Source: Acidobacteriota bacterium
GTDB lineage: Bacteria; Acidobacteriota; Terriglobia; UBA7540
NCBI GenBank assembly: GCA_003165615.1
Contig: PLWR01000514.1
Coordinates: 1 to 26,066, forward strand
DNA: 26,066 nt
Reading direction: 5' to 3'
The notes under the pieces are model-generated. The model did no database searches, was not told the origin of the DNA, and saw nothing but the letters and a program-made list of their open reading frames with translations. This document shows positions 14,615-21,977 of this stretch, piece by piece; position 1 is the stretch's first letter, and every line of letters starts with the position of its first letter. A program made the translations under genes and the position numbers.

Positions 14615-15529
14615 TTGACTCCGGGCATCCGTTTCAGCATCATTATCACATCCTATAATCAGCGGGAGTTCATTAAGGAGGCTGTGGACTCGGCCTTATC
14701 GCTAGGTTACAAGCCGGCAGAAATTATCGTTGTCGATGACGGGTCCAGCGACGGAAGCCAGGACCTTTTGCGCCAGCATGGGGACGCGATTCGCCTGGTT
14801 TGTCTCGAAAAGAATCAAGGGGCCTCCGCTGCTCTCAATCGGGGGGCTCTCCTGGCTACCGGTGATTACCTGGTGTTCCTCGACGGTGACGACGCGTTCC
14901 TGCCGTGGTGCTTGGATGTATATGCGCGCATCGCGGAGGCAAAGCAACCCAAGCTGATCCTGGGATTCATGCGGTGGTTTGAGGGACCCCTCCCTGCCAT
15001 CCTGCCGGAGGAAGTGCCGCATGAAATCCGGATGGTTGGATACGGGGATTTCCTGCAAAAAGACCGGTCGTATGAGAAGAGCTCGAGCGCACTGGTGGTT
15101 GATCGCCAGGTCTTTCAAAGTGTGCAGGGGTGGCCCACCGCCACATGGCCCTTGAACGATCTGCATTTTCTTCTCAGACTGTGTGTTTGCGGCCAGGCCG
15201 TCCAGGTCCTTACGCCTTTCACCACGTTGCGCCGCTCCCATGCCTACAATTCCGTCAAATCCATCCCGCCTTTCCTGCTCTCACTGCACGCCCTCATCGA
15301 GCGCGAGCGCTCGGGTGAATTCCCCGGTGGCAAGCAGCGCCGTTTCGAGCGCCACGCGCTGATGGGAGGTTCGATACTGCATTGGGCAATGAAGGCTGTG
15401 AAGGTTGGGCTGTATGGGGGCGCCCTGAAGCTCCTGGCCCGGGGGTGGCCCATGGTCTGCGAGGCCGCAATGCACAGGTGCGGATCGGTGCTCAAAGGTC
15501 GGCAATCATGTGAAACAATCAAGATGTAA
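14615..15529 (+). CDS. Family 2 glycosyltransferase, first of three tandem paralogues
   Basis: This 304-residue GT-A fold enzyme transfers a sugar from a nucleotide donor. It has the N-terminal Phe-Ser-Ile-Ile-Ile-x-x-Tyr-Asn-Gln, Ile-Ile-Val-Val-Asp-Asp-Gly-Ser (37-44 region), and the metal-binding Asp90-Gly-Asp-Asp93. The usual Glu-Asp catalytic-base site reads Asn181-Asp182. The start is TTG, with a strong AGGAGG at 14605-14610 and no better codon nearby; the N-terminus aligns with its two neighbours. A hydrophobic or amphipathic C-terminal stretch could sit at the membrane. Sequence similarity to the next two genes runs over almost the full length, indicating local duplication. Confidence 0.88.
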   Translation: MTPGIRFSIIITSYNQREFIKEAVDSALSLGYKPAEIIVVDDGSSDGSQDLLRQHGDAIRLVCLEKNQGASAALNRGALLATGDYLVFLDGDDAFLPWCLDVYARIAEAKQPKLILGFMRWFEGPLPAILPEEVPHEIRMVGYGDFLQKDRSYEKSSSALVVDRQVFQSVQGWPTATWPLNDLHFLLRLCVCGQAVQVLTPFTTLRRSHAYNSVKSIPPFLLSLHALIERERSGEFPGGKQRRFERHALMGGSILHWAMKAVKVGLYGGALKLLARGWPMVCEAAMHRCGSVLKGRQSCETIKM

Positions 15530-15620
15530 ACTGGACAGGGTGACCTTGGCGGGGGTGGTTGGACATAGGATTTGGACGGCTTGACAGTATGCTGGACACA
15601 TGCGCGGGGGAATGCCATTG

Positions 15621-16601
15621 ATGCCGAGAATTCGTTTCAGCATCATCATCGCGACTTATAATCAGCGAGGGCTCATCAAAGACGCGGTGGACTCGGCGCT
15701 GTGCCAGCGGAATGACGCGGTGGAAATCATCGTGGTTGACGATGCCTCCACCGACGGGACCCAGGATGTCCTGAGGCAATATGGGGACGCGATTCGCCTG
15801 GTCTGCCGGGAAACGAATGGGCGGGTCAGCGTAGCTCGTAACTGCGGCGCGGTCCTGGCAACCGGGGAATATCTGGTGTTCCTTGACGGGGATGACGCGC
15901 TTGTGCCCTGGGCACTGGACGTGTATGAGCGAATTATCCAGACCACCAACCCCAAAATGATAGTTGCCAGGCTGTGGCAGTTTGAGGGAATGTTGCCGGT
16001 AGCCCTGCCGGGAAATGCTCCGCAAAGCACACAAATCATCGAGTATGTGGATTACTATCGAAAAGATCGAACCGCCGCGAGCACCGCCAGCGCCCTGGTG
16101 GTTGATCGCCAAATATTTCAGAGTGTGGGGGGGTGGTCGCCGGACATGCTGCTGATGGAGGACCATGATCTTGCCATGAAGCTCGGTGTCTCCGGCCGGA
16201 CGATTCTCATTCTCGCCCCTCCCACGGCCTTTTATCGAAACCATGCCAACAACGCTTCCAAAGACATCCCCGGTTACCTGCCCTGGGTGTGTAAGGTCAT
16301 CCGCAACGAACGCTTGGGGAAATATCCGGGGGGCGCCCAACGCCGTTTCCAGAGGCATGCTCTCATCGGCGGTTACATACTAACTTGGGCGAGCAGGGGG
16401 ATTAAGAGAGGGCTGTACGCGGACACGCTGAAGCTCATCGCCAACAACTGGCCCATGGCTTTGGCGGCCGTGACCAGGAAATTAGTTGTGAGGCTGAGGG
16501 GCCGGAAAGCGCCCGAAACTCTCGATATGCCAGGGGGGCAGACTCCCGGTGGACAGCGACCTTGGACGCGGGAACAAGGAGCAGCAGGGGAGATGCTTTG
16601 A
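15621..16601 (+). CDS. Family 2 glycosyltransferase, second of three tandem paralogues
   Basis: This 326-residue paralogue has Phe-Ser-Ile-Ile-Ile-Ala-Thr-Tyr-Asn-Gln, Val-Asp-Asp-Ala-Ser-Thr-Asp-Gly and Asp89-Gly-Asp-Asp92. Unlike its neighbours it retains the classical Glu180-Asp181 at the catalytic-base position. It also carries an extra C-terminal tail of about 25 residues rich in Gly, Pro and Gln. I chose ATG 15621 because GGGGGA lies 9 bases upstream and the N-terminus then aligns with the sister proteins; ATGs at 15600 and 15612 are in frame. Its stop shares a base with the start of the next gene. Confidence 0.88.
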   Translation: MPRIRFSIIIATYNQRGLIKDAVDSALCQRNDAVEIIVVDDASTDGTQDVLRQYGDAIRLVCRETNGRVSVARNCGAVLATGEYLVFLDGDDALVPWALDVYERIIQTTNPKMIVARLWQFEGMLPVALPGNAPQSTQIIEYVDYYRKDRTAASTASALVVDRQIFQSVGGWSPDMLLMEDHDLAMKLGVSGRTILILAPPTAFYRNHANNASKDIPGYLPWVCKVIRNERLGKYPGGAQRRFQRHALIGGYILTWASRGIKRGLYADTLKLIANNWPMALAAVTRKLVVRLRGRKAPETLDMPGGQTPGGQRPWTREQGAAGEML

Positions 16602-17533
16602 TGACGACTCCTCGATTCAGCATCGTGATTACAGCATGTAATCAGCGAGCGTTCATCAAGGATGCGGTGGATTCCGCGCTGTCCCTGCCCAACGTGGAGA
16701 GGGAAATCATCGTGGTGGATGATGCCTCTACCGACGGGACGCAGGAGATCTTGAAGCAATATGGGGACGCGATCCGATTGGTCTGTCACGCGTCCCATCA
16801 GGGCTCGGGCGCGGCTCGCAACTCAGGGGCCGCTCTGGCAATTGGCCAATACCTGATGTTCCTCGATGGGGATGACACGTTCCTGCCTTGGGCGCTGGAT
16901 GTTTATGCGAGTATCGTGCGGGCAAAGAACCCCAAAATGATTTTGGCCCCCATGCGGTGGTTTAAGGGCACGTTGCCGGTCCTTCAGCCGGGGGATACTC
17001 CGCAAGAGATCCGCACCGTCGAGTACCAGGATTATTTGCGTAAGGACCGGAGCTTTGCCAACAGCGCGAGTGCCCTGGTCGTGGATCGGCAATCTTTTCA
17101 AGCTGCCAAGGGGTGGTCAACGGATTTATGGCCCATGAACGACCAGGATTTTACACTCCGTTTGGGTGATTGCGGCCGGACGATTCATATCCTCTCGCCT
17201 CCCACGACCTTTCATCGGTCTCACCCCGCCAACACCGTCAAAGTGGTGCCGCCTTATATACCGTCGCTGTTCAGGATCATGCACAACGAACGCGCCGGGG
17301 AATATCCTGGGGGTGACCGGCGCAGTGTGGAACGGCGTGCCGTGATCGGCAGTCTGGCACTTTTTTGGGCAAAGCGGGCCGCGAAAGCCGGGTTGTATGG
17401 GACGGCCTTAAAACTCCTCGCCCGCTGCTGGCCCCTGACTTTCTTGGCCGCCTGGCGCCGCTTGTCAGTTGCGATTAAAGGGCGGCAACCGGTGGAAACA
17501 TTTGCGATCATAAAACAGGACACGAGCCAGTAA
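16601..17533 (+). CDS. Family 2 glycosyltransferase, third of three tandem paralogues
   Basis: This 310-residue paralogue has the same motif order: Phe-Ser-Ile-Val-Ile, Val-Val-Asp-Asp-Ala-Ser-Thr-Asp-Gly, and Asp89-Gly-Asp-Asp92. At the catalytic-base site it has Asn180-Asp181, like the first paralogue. The C-terminal region (Gly-Leu-Tyr-Gly-x-Ala-Leu-Lys-Leu-Leu-Ala-Arg) is also closer to the first copy than to the second. The ATG overlaps the previous stop (TGATGA arrangement) and has GGGGAG about 8 bases upstream. Each copy probably adds a different sugar or linkage in one repeat unit, which is inference. Confidence 0.88.
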   Translation: MTTPRFSIVITACNQRAFIKDAVDSALSLPNVEREIIVVDDASTDGTQEILKQYGDAIRLVCHASHQGSGAARNSGAALAIGQYLMFLDGDDTFLPWALDVYASIVRAKNPKMILAPMRWFKGTLPVLQPGDTPQEIRTVEYQDYLRKDRSFANSASALVVDRQSFQAAKGWSTDLWPMNDQDFTLRLGDCGRTIHILSPPTTFHRSHPANTVKVVPPYIPSLFRIMHNERAGEYPGGDRRSVERRAVIGSLALFWAKRAAKAGLYGTALKLLARCWPLTFLAAWRRLSVAIKGRQPVETFAIIKQDTSQ

Positions 17534-17560
17534 GTTTTTCTTGCGCGGATTAGGGTTGAA

Positions 17561-19348
17561 ATGATCGAGGGACGGAATGGGAATGCGCGGGGGCTGCTTG
17601 GGAATTCGATGAATTTATTAGGCGCACTGGAAATCTTGAAGCGGCCCATCTCCGCAGCGGCCATTGGCCGGGATGTCTTCCTGGCGTGTGGCTTTACCCC
17701 CCTGCACCTCAAGACATTCCTGGCGGCGCACCTGCGTTTGTGTTTCCCTAACGATCGAATCGAGATAAAAACAGGCTTATATGGTGACCTGGCCGGTAAT
17801 CTGGAACGAGTGCAGCCATCCAGCCACTCGGCGGTTTGCGTCGTGGTGGAATGGGCGGACCTCGATCCCCGGCTGGGCATTCGCGCTTTGGGCGGATGGC
17901 GTTCCGCGGACATCCCCGGCATCGTGGAGTCGGCGCGCCGGCAAAGCGAGCGACTGACTCATCTGGTAAGACAGTTGGCGGAGAATATGCCGGTATGCGT
18001 GAGTCCCCCCACGCTTCCTTTGCCTCCGCTATTCACGACGCGAGGGGGACAAGCCCATCACGACGAGTGCCAACTGCGGGAAATAGCTGCGTCACTTGCG
18101 GCCTCCCTTTCGGCATGTCGACGCGTGAGGCTGCTGAATCTCCAGCGCCTTGACGAAATCTCGCCGCTGGGACGGCGATTCGATGCCAGGGCGGAAATCA
18201 CCAGCGGCTTTCCCTACACTCTCGAACACACCTCAAGACTCGCCGAACTGCTGGCAGGGCTCATTCAGGATTCACCGCCGAAAAAGGGGCTCATTACCGA
18301 CCTTGATGATACCCTCTGGGCCGGAATTCTGGGCGAGGTTGGCGTGGAGGGCATCGCCTGGGACATGGCGGGTCACGCCCATCTGCACGGCCTCTATCAG
18401 CAATTCCTTGCTTCATTGGCCAGTGCTGGAGTGCTTCTCGCCGTCGCCAGCAAGAATGATCGGGCGCTAGGGGAGCAGGCACTGGGCCGCAGTGACCTTC
18501 TGCTTTCCAAAGACAGCCTTTTTCCACTGGAAATCCATTGGGGGCCAAAGTCGGAGTCGGTAAGGCGCATTTTAAAGGAATGGAACATCGCTCCCGATGA
18601 TGTGGTCTTTATCGACGACAGCCCCATGGAAGTGGCTGAAGTCCATGCCGCATTCCCGGAAATGGATTGCGTCGTATTTCCCCAGGGCGATCATCAGGCT
18701 ATCTGGGACCTGCTGAAGCGATTGCGGGACGGCTTCGGGAAAGGCCTGGTCTCTCCCGAGGACGAGATTCGGCTGGGCAGCATCCGCGCCGCTTCGACGA
18801 TAAATGATGGCTTGAATGAGGGCGGGCTCCGCGCGGACGATTTTCTTCGCCATGTCGAAGCCACCATCACCTTTAGCCTGGGAACTGACGCGCATGACCA
18901 AAGGGCTTTCGAGTTGATTAATAAAACCAACCAGTTCAATCTTAATGGCAGGCGACTCAGCGAATCGGAATGGCTAAGCTTTCTTAAAGACCCCGCGGCT
19001 TTTCTCCTTACCGCCTCCTATGAGGACAAGTATGGCCTGCTGGGTAAGATCGCGGTGATCCTGGGGAAGATTGAAGGCCACAAGTTGCATGTAAGATCTT
19101 GGGTCATGAGCTGCCGGGCATTCTCCCGCCGTATCGAACAGCAATGTTTGAAGTACTTATTCGAAAAGCTCGACGCGGAAGAGATTGTCTTCGATTATGA
19201 AGCGACTGCCCGCAACGGCCCTCTGCAGGAATTCTTTGCGGAATTGTTGGGTGGGCCGGCGGCGCCGGATTTGTCCGTTCATAAATCCGGTTTTAGCGCC
19301 AGGGTTCCGGCCTTGTTTCATCGCGTCGTGGAGGATGTGAATGTCTGA
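17561..19348 (+). CDS. FkbH-like HAD-family protein (glyceryl-ACP type loading enzyme)
   Basis: This 595-residue protein has three parts: an N-terminal region (about 35-230) with Ala-Cys-Gly-Phe-Thr-Pro-Leu-His-Leu as in FkbH proteins; a HAD phosphatase-like domain with Asp247-Leu-Asp249-Asp-Thr-Leu-Trp, Ala-Ser-Lys-Asn-Asp and Val-Phe-Ile-Asp-Asp-Ser-Pro; and a C-terminal GNAT-like region. FkbH enzymes take a phosphoglycerate-derived three-carbon unit, dephosphorylate it and load it on a carrier protein. The next gene, overlapping by 8 bases, is exactly such a carrier protein. A second start, ATG 17609, is in frame and may be the real one, since the first 16 residues look unconserved. The exact acyl unit is inferred from the family. 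Confidence 0.87.
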   Translation: MIEGRNGNARGLLGNSMNLLGALEILKRPISAAAIGRDVFLACGFTPLHLKTFLAAHLRLCFPNDRIEIKTGLYGDLAGNLERVQPSSHSAVCVVVEWADLDPRLGIRALGGWRSADIPGIVESARRQSERLTHLVRQLAENMPVCVSPPTLPLPPLFTTRGGQAHHDECQLREIAASLAASLSACRRVRLLNLQRLDEISPLGRRFDARAEITSGFPYTLEHTSRLAELLAGLIQDSPPKKGLITDLDDTLWAGILGEVGVEGIAWDMAGHAHLHGLYQQFLASLASAGVLLAVASKNDRALGEQALGRSDLLLSKDSLFPLEIHWGPKSESVRRILKEWNIAPDDVVFIDDSPMEVAEVHAAFPEMDCVVFPQGDHQAIWDLLKRLRDGFGKGLVSPEDEIRLGSIRAASTINDGLNEGGLRADDFLRHVEATITFSLGTDAHDQRAFELINKTNQFNLNGRRLSESEWLSFLKDPAAFLLTASYEDKYGLLGKIAVILGKIEGHKLHVRSWVMSCRAFSRRIEQQCLKYLFEKLDAEEIVFDYEATARNGPLQEFFAELLGGPAAPDLSVHKSGFSARVPALFHRVVEDVNV

Positions 19349-19610
19349 GCAGGAAGATCGGCTGGTGCGGGTTTTTGCCTCGGTATTCCCAGCCCTCAAG
19401 CCGGAACAAATTCGTGCCGCCAGTGCAGAAACCGTGGCGGAATGGGATTCGCTGGCGGCTGTCACCCTTGTTGCGGTTATTCAGCAGGAGTTCGGTGTGG
19501 AAATTGATCCGCTCGACTTGCCGGAGTTAAGCTCCTTTGAGGCTTTACGAACCCATCTGGGCCTGACCTCCGACGCCGGTCCGGGAAGGGATGTAACCAC
19601 AAACCCGTGA
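19341..19610 (+). CDS. Acyl carrier protein (second of two)
   Basis: This 89-residue carrier protein has Glu-Trp-Asp-Ser37-Leu, the 4'-phosphopantetheine site, followed by a helix, Phe-Gly-Val-Glu-Ile and an acidic third helix. The tail after residue 75 is flexible. It overlaps the FkbH gene by 8 bases and the acyltransferase gene by 4, so it is the likely partner of both. It is only distantly similar to the first carrier protein, arguing for a separate pathway rather than a duplicate. Confidence 0.9.
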   Translation: MSEQEDRLVRVFASVFPALKPEQIRAASAETVAEWDSLAAVTLVAVIQQEFGVEIDPLDLPELSSFEALRTHLGLTSDAGPGRDVTTNP

Positions 19611-20110
19611 AAGAGAATGCGCTGCGAGGTTTGACGAATCGGATACTTCAGCACCTGGCACGGATTTTGCCGGGGGCTCGGACTCTGCGCGTCGCTCTGC
19701 ACCGGGCACGGGGCGTGAAGATCGGGAGAAACGTCTGGATTGGGTATGACGTCATCCTGGATACGTCCCGCCCCTATCTCATCACCATCGAAGACGGCAG
19801 CTCCATTGGTATGCGCGCCACCATCATCGCGCACTTCCGGGAATCGCACGGCGTAAAGATTGAACAAGATGCTTTTGTCGGACCGGGAGTCATCATTCTC
19901 CCCAATGTCGTGGTGGGCCAGGGAGCGGTGGTAACTGCCGGAAGCGTGGTAACGCAATCGGTGCCTCCGATGACCGTCGTCCAGGGCAATCCTGCGGTTC
20001 CAGTAGCCCGGTGCGGAGTCCCCCTCGGACCTGCTGTTTCGTTGAAGGAATTTTCCCGGCGACTCAAACCACTCGCCGGCCGTGTGCCAGACCCAAAACG
20101 GCAGGCCTGA
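19607..20110 (+). CDS. Hexapeptide-repeat (left-handed beta-helix) acyltransferase
   Basis: This 167-residue protein shows the isoleucine-rich hexapeptide pattern: Gly-Val-Lys-Ile-Gly-Arg-Asn-Val-Trp-Ile-Gly, later Ile-Glu-Gln-Asp-Ala-Phe-Val-Gly-Pro-Gly-Val-Ile-Ile-Leu-Pro-Asn and Val-Val-x-Gly-Asn-Pro-Ala. A catalytic His lies in Ile-Ala-His-Phe (about residue 76). Such enzymes move acetyl or other acyl groups to sugars. The GTG start overlaps the carrier-protein stop (GTGA), so I infer it may take the FkbH-derived acyl group from that carrier; acetyl-CoA is the alternative donor. Confidence 0.87.
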   Translation: MKENALRGLTNRILQHLARILPGARTLRVALHRARGVKIGRNVWIGYDVILDTSRPYLITIEDGSSIGMRATIIAHFRESHGVKIEQDAFVGPGVIILPNVVVGQGAVVTAGSVVTQSVPPMTVVQGNPAVPVARCGVPLGPAVSLKEFSRRLKPLAGRVPDPKRQA

Positions 20111-20115
20111 ACCTT

Positions 20116-21936
20116 ATGGAAGAGGAGACCCCACGGACCAACAAACTGTGTATGAAGCTTGTCGTCCCGCATACAGGTGATTTGCCGGCGGCAGACGCTC
20201 GCCTGATCCGTCTGGCCCAGTTTTTGGGGATACGTTGCGAATCGGTTCGCCTGGACAAACCAGTTCGACAGTACGCGGAGTTTATTGCCAACGCTGTTCC
20301 GGATCGGAACTCCTGCCTGGTGGTAAACCCACAAGTCATGCGGGAATGGGTGGGCGGGGATGTTTTTCCCGCTGACCTGGCAGCGTGCTTTGGGTCACGC
20401 TTTCCGCACCTGCTCGTGCACGGCCTGACCCTGGGCCCCTTCGTCGACGGAATGATCTCTTCCTTGTCGAAGGGCAGACTACGTTCTGTAAAGCCGATTG
20501 CGGATGCCGGGCGGCTTTATGAGATCAGCCCGAACTCGCAAGATATCTGCGGACATTTTTCCGGACTTTCGTTCGGCCCCATCAACCCTGCCAATGACCA
20601 TGCACTCACCGTCAGCACCGACGACTCGACTTTACGGAAGTTGATCTGTATCGGCGGAAGTCCTCTGATGGCAGCCCTGCCGCGGGATAAAACGGAAATC
20701 CTGTTCCTTGCCAGTGAAGATACCGCCGACGTCAACGCTGATGTGGGTTTCGCCCCCTTAAGCGATTACTTCTCCCGATTAATGCCCCACGCCATGGCGC
20801 TGCGGTACATCTTCGGGGAGGGGTGCTGGCATCCCGGCAAACCTCGCGCTTCCATCATCATCGATGATCCTCTGCTGCGGCGGAATTACGGGTATCTGAA
20901 TTTCGCAACGCTTCTGCACCTGGCGGAAGAGCACAATTTCCATACTTCCATCGCGTTTATCCCTCACAACTACCGCAGGAATTCGGCGCGAATCATCCGG
21001 ATGTTTCGGCAAAATCCCCACCGCCTCTCGATCTGCTACCACGGAAATGATCATACCCAGGCAGAGCTTGCATCAACCGACACGACGCGCTTGAATACGA
21101 TGCTGGGTATCGCCGACGAGCGGATGAAGGCGCAGGAGCAAACGACCGGACTCCATTGCGATAAAGTGATGGTGTTCCCGCAAGGGAATTTTTCCGCAGA
21201 AGCCATGGAGGTTCTCAAATCGCGAAATTTCCATGCGGCGGTGAATACGGTTCCTTATCCCGAGGGCCAGCCGGTTCTCCTCACCCTTGCGGAACTCGCC
21301 CAGCCCGCGGTACTTCGATTTGGGGGGTTCCCTTTATTTATTCGGACCTACGTTGCCGGAACCCAAAGTCAGGACATCGCTTTCAATCTTTTCTTCGGAA
21401 GGCCTGCTCTCTTCGTCGAACACCATGAAATCTTCAAGCAACCGGCCCCGCTATTGGAGGCAGTGCGGAAGGTCAACTCCGTTGCGCCGGGGATTTCGTG
21501 GTCCAGTCTCGAAAGCGTTGTGGGCAACTCGATTCTCCAGCGGCGCATGCCCGATGCAACGGTGCAGGTTCGGGCTTACGCAAGCAGCGTGCGGATTACC
21601 AATGATTCCGGTTCGGTCGAGCGGTTTTCGATTGCATGGGGCCCGCCCGGTAAATGCTCCCCCTTTGAGCAAGTGTTTCGCGATGGAACTCCGCTCCCCA
21701 GCGTTGAAATCGACGGTGCCGGAATTCGCGCTGCAGCGGAATTGGCTCCTGGCACTTCCCAGACATTCTCAGTGGTCTATGGAAATGGTTACGCCACCCT
21801 GGGAAAACTTGGCCTGCGATGGGATGCCAAGGCCTTTTTGCGGCGAAGGCTTTCCGAAGTGAGGGATAATTACCTCAGTAAGAATCAGCATGTGTTGAAG
21901 GCAGCCAAAGCCTTGCGGGGCCGATTTTTGTCGTGA
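20116..21936 (+). CDS. NodB-like polysaccharide deacetylase-related protein
   Basis: This 606-residue protein holds a NodB-like core at about 240-400: Ser-Ile-Ile-Ile-Asp250-Asp251-Pro for the motif 1 acids and His309-Gly-Asn-Asp-His313 for the HxxxH metal pair, then Val-Phe-Pro-Gln-Gly. The N-terminal 230 residues and C-terminal 200 residues (a likely beta-sandwich around 475-560) are unassigned. No signal peptide is visible. The long flanks and the Asp-Asp-Pro form differ from classical CE4 enzymes, so activity on a glycan is plausible but unproven. I chose the ATG at 20116, just after the previous stop. An ATG at 20152 would also be possible, and the frame stays open back to 20011. Confidence 0.72.
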   Translation: MEEETPRTNKLCMKLVVPHTGDLPAADARLIRLAQFLGIRCESVRLDKPVRQYAEFIANAVPDRNSCLVVNPQVMREWVGGDVFPADLAACFGSRFPHLLVHGLTLGPFVDGMISSLSKGRLRSVKPIADAGRLYEISPNSQDICGHFSGLSFGPINPANDHALTVSTDDSTLRKLICIGGSPLMAALPRDKTEILFLASEDTADVNADVGFAPLSDYFSRLMPHAMALRYIFGEGCWHPGKPRASIIIDDPLLRRNYGYLNFATLLHLAEEHNFHTSIAFIPHNYRRNSARIIRMFRQNPHRLSICYHGNDHTQAELASTDTTRLNTMLGIADERMKAQEQTTGLHCDKVMVFPQGNFSAEAMEVLKSRNFHAAVNTVPYPEGQPVLLTLAELAQPAVLRFGGFPLFIRTYVAGTQSQDIAFNLFFGRPALFVEHHEIFKQPAPLLEAVRKVNSVAPGISWSSLESVVGNSILQRRMPDATVQVRAYASSVRITNDSGSVERFSIAWGPPGKCSPFEQVFRDGTPLPSVEIDGAGIRAAAELAPGTSQTFSVVYGNGYATLGKLGLRWDAKAFLRRRLSEVRDNYLSKNQHVLKAAKALRGRFLS

Positions 21937-21977
21937 GTCACAACTAATAGGAACTCTGTGATCGACAATAAAATACT

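Noticed and set aside
15530..15620. TTGACA near 15581 as an internal promoter before the second glycosyltransferase
   Set aside because: The -35 is perfect, but no -10-like hexamer occurs at suitable spacing in the GC-rich sequence that follows.
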